This document shows, one piece after another, positions 1 to 4,863 of a DNA stretch of 6,683 nucleotides. The position numbers were made by a program, and so were the translations under genes. The DNA is from Clostridiales bacterium (lineage in GTDB: Bacteria; Bacillota; Clostridia; Oscillospirales; Oscillospiraceae), in the NCBI GenBank assembly GCA_021199695.1, contig JAJQHP010000218.1, positions 1 to 6,683 on the forward strand, written 5' to 3'. Below the pieces are notes generated by a model. The model was not told the origin of the DNA, did no database searches, and saw nothing but the letters and a program-made list of their open reading frames with translations. How positions within the stretch are numbered: the stretch's first letter is position 1; every line of letters starts with the position of its first letter.

Positions 1-93
1 CCCCCCACCCACCCCCGCGGCGCCCCGCCGCCCCCCCCCCCCCCCCCCCGGCCCCCCCCCCCCCGCCCCCCCGGGCCCCCCCCCCCCCCCCCC
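1..93. other. Low-complexity C tract at the window edge, probable sequencing or assembly artefact
   Basis: These bases are almost entirely C with a few G and two A, and contain no T. The composition changes abruptly at 94 to ordinary coding sequence. On the minus strand the tract reads as poly-G, the known no-signal output of two-colour Illumina chemistry, so a bad read tail at a contig end is the simplest explanation. It falls inside the C-terminal motif of the CotJ-like gene, so it hides that gene's true end. A genuine G-rich tract cannot be excluded from sequence alone. Confidence 0.75.
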
Positions 94-514
94 ACGGCTC
101 GCACAGCCAGCTGTAGCACTCGTTGGCTGCGGCGCCGGTCTGCTGAAGCGGTCCGTACTGCTCCTCATAGCTGGCCCGGGCGGTCTGCTCCATGGCGACG
201 TACTTCTGAAACAGCCGGAAGGCCTCCTGGTCGTTTTTGTGGGTGTCCAGGTACAGCCCCAGCTCGGTGACGACGAAGCAGAGGGCCTGCAGCTCAGTCA
301 GGGGCGTTTTTGGAACCTCCGCCCCGTCCACCATCAGGTGGAAGGGGAGATCGAGGCCGGGGAACAGCGTCCCCTGGGCCAGGGCCTCCTGTGCGCTGTA
401 CTTGGCGGCTCCGGTCTGCTGGAAGGGGACATAGGGGACGGCCAGCGGTGCGCAGGAGGGCAGCGTGCCCTGATCTGTGGAGCAACCTGTCTGCTGTGTG
501 CGCTCTTGATTCAA
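92..514 (-). CDS. Spore coat protein: CotJA-like and CotJB-like domains fused in one frame (3' end lost)
   Basis: The product would be a spore coat component made in the mother cell. In Bacillus, CotJA, CotJB and CotJC are separate products of the cotJ operon and lie in inner coat layers. Here 141 residues are readable. Residues 24-58 look like CotJA: LAVPYVPFQ, then the EALAQGTLFPGLDLPF motif. Residues 72-141 look like CotJB: LTELQALCFVVTELGLYLDTH, then YEEQYGPL, then SWLCEPW, the start of the usual C-terminal PWPWE-type ending. No stop or frameshift separates the halves; the joint is about residues 59-71. The start is TTG at 514, chosen because AGGAGG (523-528) lies 8 nt upstream and no ATG precedes the CotJA motif. 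The frame stays open through the poly-C edge (1-93), where sequence is unreliable. A possible sigma-K-type promoter lies at 571-596. The domain calls are strong; whether the fusion is lineage-wide is unknown. Confidence 0.85.
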
Positions 515-522
515 ACAAAATT

Positions 523-528
523 CCTCCT
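523..528 (-). promoter_or_regulatory. Ribosome binding site of the CotJ fusion gene
   Basis: AGGAGG on the minus strand, 8 nt before a TTG codon at 514-512. The site decides the start, because the frame has no upstream ATG or GTG. A second TTG at 518-516 is only 4 nt from the site and opens a different frame without recognisable protein similarity. Confidence 0.7.
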
Positions 529-570
529 TTGGCGTTGCTGTGGGCGACGACGTCAGCCGCCGCTCAAACC

Positions 571-596
571 ATCCTATGCGCCCTTCGACAGAGTGT
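571..596 (-). promoter_or_regulatory. Possible sigma-K-like promoter for the CotJ fusion gene
   Basis: On the minus strand AC (596-595) is followed after 16 nt by CATAGGAT (578-571). This fits the mother-cell sigma-K pattern of AC, 16-17 nt, CATAnnnT, though the final A of the consensus is absent; sigma-E -10 boxes also begin CATA. The predicted start near 564 gives a leader of about 50 nt. The motif is short and can arise by chance. It is supported mainly by its place before a coat gene and by a similar element before dpaA (3208-3233). Confidence 0.3.
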
Positions 597-604
597 GACG
601 GTGT

Positions 605-1000
605 TTACCCCTTGCCGCGATTTTGCCCGCTTCTGGGACCTCCTGCCAATTCCAGCCCGCCCATCACCAGCAGATAGACCCCGAACAGCGTCCGGAGCAG
701 CTGCGTCTCCAGACGGGTGGCCAACCATGCGGCAGCGGCGGCAGTGACCACTCCGGCCCCAGCCGCCCAGAGAACGCCGGACCGCTCCAGGTATCCGTTC
801 CGGGCGTGTGCGGGGATGGCCCCGGCGGAGACCGGGAGAAAGTAGACCAGGTTGATAGCCTGGGCGGTCTGCTGGCCCACTCCCGCAAACAGGGTCAGCC
901 ACAACAGCAGCAGCGTCCCGCCTCCCAGTCCGAAGGCGGAGAGCAGCCCGGTGACGCCCCCGGCGATAAGGCCGGGGAGCCAGGTTAAAAGAACAGACAT
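605..1000 (-). CDS. Half-size TSUP (TauE/SafE) membrane protein, second of a pair
   Basis: 131 residues, very hydrophobic, with about four predicted membrane segments. TSUP proteins move sulfite, sulfoacetate or other small organic and sulfur anions across the cytoplasmic membrane; the substrate here cannot be named. Residues 11-28 carry the family signature (GG then FGLGGG near 24-28), and residues 101-115 (LLRTLFGVYLLVMGG) closely echo the end of the upstream partner (LLRTLFALFLLYGG). Normal TSUP proteins are about 250 residues with two such repeats, so this is the C-terminal half as a separate gene. It starts with ATG at 1000 after GGAGGG, five nt away, and overlaps the upstream gene by 16 bp in another frame. 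Its own start codon and ribosome site argue for two genes rather than a sequencing frameshift. The tail (120-131) is short and basic. Confidence 0.83.
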   Translation of the reverse strand: MSVLLTWLPGLIAGGVTGLLSAFGLGGGTLLLLWLTLFAGVGQQTAQAINLVYFLPVSAGAIPAHARNGYLERSGVLWAAGAGVVTAAAAAWLATRLETQLLRTLFGVYLLVMGGLELAGGPRSGQNRGKG

Positions 1001-1350
1001 CGTATCCCTCCATACAGCAGAAACAGGGCGAACAGGGTCCGCAGTAGCCGGGGAGAGGCCTTTCGGAACAGCCGTCCGCCGACAGCCCCGCCCAGCCAGC
1101 CACCCAGCAGATAGGGGAGAGCCTGGAGCCAGTCCAGCGTCCCCTGCCACCAGTAGACCGCCGCCGAGACCAGACACAGGGGCAGGATGATCGCCACCGA
1201 GGAGGCAAAAGCCCGCTTTTCCTCCAGCTTCACCCACCGGAGCAGCAGCGGCACCAGAATCATCCCGCCGCCGCCTCCGAACAGCCCGTTGGCCAGCCCT
1301 GCCAGCGCCCCGGAGACCGCCCATCTCCAGCGATTTTCTGTCAAATCCAA
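985..1350 (-). CDS. Half-size TSUP (TauE/SafE) membrane protein, first of a pair
   Basis: 121 residues with about four hydrophobic segments (roughly 11-37, 47-67, 74-95, 102-120). The signature GLANGLFGGGGGMILVP at 18-34 is typical of the first TSUP repeat. A charged stretch, KLEEKRA (41-47), follows at the usual loop. It probably works as a heterodimer with the protein encoded just downstream (605-1000), the two together making one anion transporter of normal size; this is inference from size, overlap and internal similarity. The start is TTG at 1350, set by GGGGGAGGG at 1357-1365 about 6 nt upstream; another TTG at 1344 is possible. The ribosome site lies inside the 3' arm of the terminator of the preceding foldase gene. 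No separate promoter was seen between the two genes, so transcription comes from foldase read-through or from a promoter hidden in its 3' end. Confidence 0.83.
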   Translation of the reverse strand: MDLTENRWRWAVSGALAGLANGLFGGGGGMILVPLLLRWVKLEEKRAFASSVAIILPLCLVSAAVYWWQGTLDWLQALPYLLGGWLGGAVGGRLFRKASPRLLRTLFALFLLYGGIRCLFF

Positions 1351-1355
1351 AAAAA

Positions 1356-1389
1356 TCCCTCCCCCGCCAGTCTGGCAGGGGAGGGATGA
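1356..1389 (-). terminator. Rho-independent terminator of the foldase gene
   Basis: On the minus strand a 14-nt arm, CCCTCCCCTGCCAG, is followed almost at once by CTGGCGGGGGAGGG, pairing fully apart from one T-G wobble, then A and seven T (1355-1349). It lies about 20 nt after the foldase stop codon. The T run reaches into the first codon of the downstream TSUP gene, and the 3' arm supplies that gene's ribosome binding site. Confidence 0.88.
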
Positions 1390-1409
1390 AATTATGCGTG
1401 GAATCAGGT

Positions 1410-2966
1410 TCAGGCCAGAGCGGTGGCCACATAGTCGATGAAGGAGGATGCAGTGCTGGCGGCGGCCTCGATAGACTCGTCGATCCAGGTGCTGTAGCGG
1501 TCGCTGCGGATGGCACTGTCCGCGTCCAGCTGCCAGGAATACAGATCGCTGTAGCCGGTGAAGTAGACCACACGATAGCCGTGGAGGGTGGTGTCCTGAA
1601 CAATGTCGTAATCGCCCACATCATGCTCACTGTCGAACAGCCAGGCGTCCACCTCGTCATTCTGGTCGCCCTTGCTCACATCGGTGTACTCGGTGGTGGA
1701 GCCGTCGGTGTATTCCTCCGCCATGGCCAGGAAGTCCTCGGCGCTACCGCCGTTCTCCAGCCAATTGTCCACCAGGTCCTCGGCCTTGGCCAGGGCGGTG
1801 TCGTAATCGTACTCGGTGGTGCTGGAGGAGTCATCGTCGCTCTCCACGGTATCCGCCTGGATGAGCATATTGTAGAAGCTGGGGGCGTAATACTCGTCCA
1901 GGGAGCGGCTGTCGAACCGGACGACGTAGTAGCCGCTGAGATACTCCTCGTCGTTGGAGTCGGTGGAGGTGACCTCTACCTTGCCAACCTCGCCCTCGGT
2001 GCGCTCCTCGTCCGTCACCCAGGAGCCAAAGGCGTAGTAGGAGAGGGTGGTGGAGGACAGGCCACTGACGTCGCTTGCGCCCAGCTCCTCTACCAGGGCG
2101 GCGACCGTCTCCTCGTCGCCAGACTCCAGCGCCTCGACCAGAGCATCGGCATTGGCCTCCAGGGTCTCCTGGGCGGCGGCCAGCTCGTCCGCGTCGAAGT
2201 CCAGGGCGTTGCCGTCGTCGTCATACTCGGTGGTCAGGCCCAGGGAGATATAATAGCCCTCGTACTCGAAGTCGTCGAAGGAGGCGGCGTTCTCCTGATA
2301 GTACTCGTCCATGTCGTCCTCGGTGACCTCGTAGTTCTCCTGGAGATAAGAGGCGTAGTCATAGGCGGTGTAATACTCGGTGACTGCCCGCTTGAAGGTG
2401 GAGACCGTCATATACTTGCCATAGCAATAGGTCAGGTAGGTGCCCTGGTCCACGCCGTACTCGGCGGCGCTGGTCTTGATGTCGTCCAGGACGGCGTCGA
2501 TGTTCTCCTGAGCCTCGTCGGAGATGGTATAGTTGTTCGCCTTGGCGTCGGCCAGCAGCACGCCCACCTCGTCCAGGGTGGCCTCCACATCGGAGAGAAT
2601 GTAGTCGTACCAGGTCATGCCGTCGCTGACCTCCTGATCTTTCAGACCGGTGTCCGTGTCCAGACCATAATAGGAGGCGTAGGTGTAGATGCTGCTGTAC
2701 TCGTTGTAGAAGTAATAGTCGATGTCGGTGACGCTGAAGCTCTCGCTGCCCACGGTGTAGGCGGGGGCGTACCGCTGGAACATACCGGAATCCCAAATCA
2801 GCAGGGCGGCGACCAGCACCGCCACGACGATTCCGATGACGAGATAGAGACGGCCCTTTTTCTTCCGGGCGGCTGCCTCCTCGGCCTCCTGGCGGCGGCG
2901 GATGGACATGGTGCCCAGATCGTCCTGGACTGCGGCTTTTGATTGCTTTTTCTTAAATAGACTCAT
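1410..2966 (-). CDS. Membrane-anchored PrsA/SurA-like foldase (peptidylprolyl isomerase family)
   Basis: 518 residues. A basic cytoplasmic N-terminus (1-39, with KKK clusters at 5-7 and 35-37) leads into one membrane helix at 40-58, so the rest lies outside the cell. There it would help exported proteins fold, as PrsA does. Unlike Bacillus PrsA there is no lipobox cysteine. Residues 78-230 resemble the helical SurA-type chaperone domain. Two weak parvulin-like modules follow: about 232-356 (FGSWVTDEE, then GEVGKVEV, then SGYYVVRFD) and about 366-475 (MLIQAD, AEDFLAMAEEYTDG, then AWLFDS, HGYRVVYFTGY). Key parvulin positions are poorly kept, so chaperone rather than isomerase activity is likely. 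The extracellular part is extremely rich in Asp, Glu and Tyr. The start is ATG at 2966 with AGGAGGG 10 nt upstream. A promoter (3086-3114), leader hairpins and a terminator (1356-1389) make it a transcription unit. Confidence 0.82.
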   Translation of the reverse strand: MSLFKKKQSKAAVQDDLGTMSIRRRQEAEEAAARKKKGRLYLVIGIVVAVLVAALLIWDSGMFQRYAPAYTVGSESFSVTDIDYYFYNEYSSIYTYASYYGLDTDTGLKDQEVSDGMTWYDYILSDVEATLDEVGVLLADAKANNYTISDEAQENIDAVLDDIKTSAAEYGVDQGTYLTYCYGKYMTVSTFKRAVTEYYTAYDYASYLQENYEVTEDDMDEYYQENAASFDDFEYEGYYISLGLTTEYDDDGNALDFDADELAAAQETLEANADALVEALESGDEETVAALVEELGASDVSGLSSTTLSYYAFGSWVTDEERTEGEVGKVEVTSTDSNDEEYLSGYYVVRFDSRSLDEYYAPSFYNMLIQADTVESDDDSSSTTEYDYDTALAKAEDLVDNWLENGGSAEDFLAMAEEYTDGSTTEYTDVSKGDQNDEVDAWLFDSEHDVGDYDIVQDTTLHGYRVVYFTGYSDLYSWQLDADSAIRSDRYSTWIDESIEAAASTASSFIDYVATALA

Positions 2967-3022
2967 GGTGATCTTGCCCTCCTGTGTATTTCACCGGAAG
3001 CGGACGGCTCCCGATAAAACAT
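2963..3022 (-). CDS. Possible 19-codon upstream ORF in the foldase leader
   Basis: ATG at 3022 opens 19 codons (MFYREPSASGEIHRRARSP) and ends with a TGA that overlaps the foldase ATG as ATGA (2966-2963). That arrangement would couple translation of the two. AAGGAGG stands before it but only 1 nt from the ATG, much closer than the usual 5-9 nt, so initiation would be poor. The foldase has its own good AGGAGGG site. The peptide is not recognised. It may be chance. Confidence 0.2.
   Translation of the reverse strand: MFYREPSASGEIHRRARSP
2977..2983 (-). promoter_or_regulatory. Ribosome binding site of the foldase gene
   Basis: AGGAGGG on the minus strand, 10 nt before the ATG at 2966. It supports that start over the internal ATG at codon 20, which has no comparable site and would remove part of the basic cytoplasmic segment. 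Confidence 0.7.
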
Positions 3023-3034
3023 ACCTCCTTGGAT

Positions 3035-3075
3035 GCTGCGGCCTTTACCGCAGGAAACAGCCCAAGGGGCTGTTT
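3035..3075 (-). promoter_or_regulatory. Two adjacent hairpins in the foldase leader
   Basis: Two inverted repeats lie side by side: a perfect 9-bp stem with a 3-nt loop at 3055-3075 (AAACAGCCC paired with GGGCTGTTT) and a perfect 6-bp stem with a 6-nt loop at 3035-3052 (CTGCGG paired with CCGCAG). Neither is followed by a T run on either strand, so they are not ordinary terminators. In the foldase mRNA they would fold at the very 5' end, starting only a few nt after the predicted start point, and could protect the message or form a regulatory switch. As DNA, the 9-bp palindrome could also be a protein-binding site. Confidence 0.5.
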
Positions 3076-3085
3076 AATAAAGAAC

Positions 3086-3114
3086 ATTATATACGATGAA
3101 GCGGGAAGATGCAA
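3086..3114 (-). promoter_or_regulatory. Sigma-A-type promoter of the foldase gene
   Basis: On the minus strand TTGCAT (3114-3109) and a perfect TATAAT (3091-3086) are separated by 17 nt. The -35 box matches TTGACA in only its first three bases; the -10 box and spacing are ideal. The predicted start near 3079 gives a leader of about 110 nt containing the two hairpins at 3035-3075. Confidence 0.65.
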
Positions 3115-3159
3115 GAAAAATAATGCGGACGGACGCAAAAAGAAAAAGGAGGAGGGAGT

Positions 3160-3303
3160 ATGCCAAAGACAGAAGATTTTTCTGAACTGAGGCTGAAGAG
3201 ATCGCACACCCGGAGGGACGGGACGCATAGAATGGGCCATCCCAGCATGAGAAAGGATGGTGGAAGAACAAAATGCGTCGTACAATGCAATTCTGGGTCG
3301 TAG
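3160..3303 (+). CDS. Possible small protein of 47 residues overlapping the start of dpaA
   Basis: ATG at 3160 follows a very strong ribosome site (AAAGGAGGAGGG, 3146-3157) and opens 47 codons, ending with TAG at 3301-3303, 31 bp inside dpaA in another frame. The product is basic and polar (MPKTEDFSELRLKRSHTRRD at 1-20), with two Cys near the end, no membrane segment and no family I recognise. The ribosome site is better than that of dpaA, which is the main reason to take it seriously. Against it, no clear plus-strand promoter lies upstream, and a sigma-K-like promoter for dpaA falls inside it. It could be a real small protein, a leader whose translation feeds into dpaA, or a chance ORF behind a purine-rich stretch. 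Confidence 0.4.
   Translation: MPKTEDFSELRLKRSHTRRDGTHRMGHPSMRKDGGRTKCVVQCNSGS
3208..3233 (+). promoter_or_regulatory. Possible sigma-K-like promoter of dpaAB
   Basis: AC (3208-3209), 16 nt, then CATAGAAT (3226-3233) fits the sigma-K pattern AC, 16-17 nt, CATAnnnT. The predicted start near 3240 would give a leader of about 33 nt before the dpaA ATG. In Bacillus the equivalent spoVF operon is transcribed by sigma-K in the mother cell, which makes the position sensible. The motif is short, and the same spacing is seen before the CotJ fusion gene at 571-596. Confidence 0.4.
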
Positions 3304-4145
3304 GGGGCGATTTGCGCCAGGTGAAGCTGGCGCAGATGCTCCAGGAGGACGGCCACGCCGTCCAGACCTATGCCATGGAGCATCGGCCGGAACCGGGCCT
3401 GCTGCCCGGCTCGGATACCGTCAAGGGCATCGAGCAGGCGGACTGCGTCATTCTCCCCCTGCCGGTGACGGCGGAGCGGGGCATCCTGAACGCGGCCCTC
3501 TCCGACCTGCGCATCCCTGTGGAGGAGCTGCTGGGGGAGCTGAGCCCGGGGCAACTGGTCTGTGCCGGGCGGGTGACGCCTCAGATGCGGGTCCAGGCGG
3601 AGCGGCGGCAGCTGATCCTCCGGGATTACTTTGAGCGGGAGGAGCTGGCGGTGGCCAACGCCGTCCCGACGGCGGAGGGGGCCATTCAGATCGCCATGGA
3701 GGAGCTGCCCACGACCCTGTACGGTCTCCGGGTGCTGGTCATCGGCTTTGGCCGCATCGGGAAGATACTGGCCCACCGGCTCCGGGGACTGGGGGCGAGA
3801 GTCACCGTCTCCGCCCGGAAATACGGAGACCTGGCCTGGATCGAGGCCTACGGCTACACCCCGGAGCACACCGGCCAGCTCACCGGCTGGCTGGGGAGCT
3901 ATGACCTGGTCATCAATACCGTCCCCGCCCGGGTGCTGGACGTTCCCCAGCTGTTGGATTTGAAGGAGGATTGTCTGGTGATCGACCTGGCCTCCAAACC
4001 GGGCGGGGTGGACCGGAAGGCGGCGGCCCAGCTGGGTGTCAAGGTCATATGGGCCCTGTCCCTGCCGGGAAAGACCGCCCCCGCTACCTCGGGGAAGATC
4101 ATCCGGGACACGATCTATCACATTTTGCAGGAGCTGGAAGTATGA
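3273..4145 (+). CDS. dpaA: Dipicolinate synthase subunit A
   Basis: Subunit A of the enzyme that oxidises a dihydrodipicolinate-pathway intermediate from lysine biosynthesis to dipicolinic acid. The acid is made in the mother cell and stored with calcium in the spore core, giving heat resistance. 290 residues, a normal length. The N-terminal domain begins FWVVGGDLRQ (7-16), the family's first motif. VPTAEGAIQIAME (131-143) precedes a Rossmann NAD(P) site, LVIGFGRIGK (155-164). The conserved ending ALSLPGKTAPATSGKII (261-277) is intact. The start at 3273 has only a weak ribosome site (AAAGGATGG or GGTGGAAG, 3252-3266); an alternative ATG at 3285 gives MQFWVVGGD, which begins closer to known relatives. 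The stop overlaps the dpaB start as ATGA, so the two are coupled. A sigma-K-like promoter (3208-3233) fits late mother-cell expression. Unlike in Bacillus, no asd, dapG or dapA gene follows. Confidence 0.97.
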   Translation: MRRTMQFWVVGGDLRQVKLAQMLQEDGHAVQTYAMEHRPEPGLLPGSDTVKGIEQADCVILPLPVTAERGILNAALSDLRIPVEELLGELSPGQLVCAGRVTPQMRVQAERRQLILRDYFEREELAVANAVPTAEGAIQIAMEELPTTLYGLRVLVIGFGRIGKILAHRLRGLGARVTVSARKYGDLAWIEAYGYTPEHTGQLTGWLGSYDLVINTVPARVLDVPQLLDLKEDCLVIDLASKPGGVDRKAAAQLGVKVIWALSLPGKTAPATSGKIIRDTIYHILQELEV

Positions 4146-4732
4146 GACTGGAAGAGGCAAGGGTGGGATTCGCCATGTGCGGCTCCTACTGCACCCATGC
4201 ACAGACGATGGCCGCCCTGGAGCGCCTGGCCCCTCGGTGTGGCTCCGTGATACCCATACTCTCGGAGAACAGCGGACATCAGGACACCCGCTTTGGGTCA
4301 AATCAGGCCCTCCGGGCGCAGCTGGAGGCCCTCTGCGGCCATCCGGTGCTGGACACCATCGTCCAGGTGGAGCCCATCGGCCCGAAGCACCTGCTGGATC
4401 TGCTCATCATCGCCCCATGCACCGGGAATACCCTGGGCAAGCTGGCTTCGGGCATCACCGACACCGCCATTACCATGGCGGCCAAGGCGCATCTGCGCAA
4501 CGGCGGACCGGTACTGCTGGCCCCCTCCACCAACGACGGGCTGTCCGTCTCCCTGCGGAACCTGGGCGACCTGCTCAGCCGGAAGGGGTATTACTGCGTT
4601 CCCTTCCGACAGGACGATCCGGTGAAGAAGCCCAACTCCCTGGTCTCCCGGATGGAGCTGATCCCGGATGCCGCCCGGAAGGCCCTGGAGGGGGAGCAGC
4701 TCCAGCCGGTGCTGCTCCCTTCTGCGGGGTAG
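4142..4732 (+). CDS. dpaB: Dipicolinate synthase subunit B (flavoprotein-like)
   Basis: Partner of DpaA in dipicolinic acid synthesis; both subunits are needed in Bacillus (spoVFA and spoVFB). 196 residues, the normal length, with the fold of the flavoprotein family that includes the phosphopantothenoylcysteine decarboxylase type. Visible signatures are VGFAMCGSYCTHAQTM (8-23) in the first beta-alpha unit, SENSGHQDTRFG (41-52), and the family hallmark APCTGNTLGKLASGITDT (91-108) followed by TMAAKAHLRN (111-120) and STNDGL (129-134). The ATG at 4142 overlaps the dpaA stop by four bases, and AGGAG inside the end of dpaA lies 8 nt upstream, so translation is coupled. No terminator hairpin was seen in the 130 bases after the stop; transcription may run into the glycosyltransferase gene. 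Confidence 0.97.
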   Translation: MRLEEARVGFAMCGSYCTHAQTMAALERLAPRCGSVIPILSENSGHQDTRFGSNQALRAQLEALCGHPVLDTIVQVEPIGPKHLLDLLIIAPCTGNTLGKLASGITDTAITMAAKAHLRNGGPVLLAPSTNDGLSVSLRNLGDLLSRKGYYCVPFRQDDPVKKPNSLVSRMELIPDAARKALEGEQLQPVLLPSAG

Positions 4733-4759
4733 TTTTCGGAAATTTTACTCTGTTTTCAC

Positions 4760-4788
4760 TTAACAGAAGGCGAGATCTGTGCTATACT
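4760..4788 (+). promoter_or_regulatory. Sigma-A promoter (extended -10) of the glycosyltransferase gene
   Basis: TTAACA (4760-4765), 17 nt, TATACT (4783-4788). Each box matches the consensus at five of six positions, and TG stands one base before the -10 box, the extended -10 form. The predicted start near 4795 gives a leader of about 70 nt. This promoter suggests the gene is expressed during growth, apart from the sporulation genes on either side. Confidence 0.8.
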
Positions 4789-4863
4789 GAACAGGCTGTG
4801 AACCTCGGAAAACCGGAGGGAACGGCATTTGACCAAAGACAAAAGAAAAGGAGCGGACTCCCC

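Noticed and set aside
605..1660. One long minus-strand frame of 351 codons that includes the second TSUP gene
   Set aside because: Its first two thirds overlap the foldase and the first TSUP gene out of frame and resemble nothing. Only the part from the ATG at 1000, with its own ribosome site, is protein-like.
1386..2942. A plus-strand open frame of 518 codons, the same length as the foldase on the other strand
   Set aside because: It is the exact antisense of the foldase. Its Val-, Gly- and Leu-rich product is what results from reading the strongly biased Asp/Glu/Tyr codons backwards. It has no family motif, and the foldase has a promoter, ribosome site, membrane helix and terminator.
3055..3075. 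The perfect 9-bp inverted repeat as a terminator
   Set aside because: Neither strand has a T run after the stem, and it lies between two divergent promoters, where a terminator is not needed.
3062..3091. A sigma-F/G-like promoter on the plus strand with CATTATA (3085-3091)
   Set aside because: The -10 pattern CATnnTA fits, but no matching -35 box is found at the required distance, and the sequence is already explained by the minus-strand TATAAT.
3087..4301. A minus-strand frame of 404 codons opposite dpaA
   Set aside because: It is antisense to a clear dpaA and part of dpaB, Gln-, Pro- and Arg-rich, and has no recognisable motif.
4036..4863. N-terminal extension of the glycosyltransferase frame across dpaB
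   Set aside because: The extension is a shadow of dpaB and crosses a strong promoter (4760-4788). The family's usual N-terminus begins at the TTG at 4864, which has a ribosome site.
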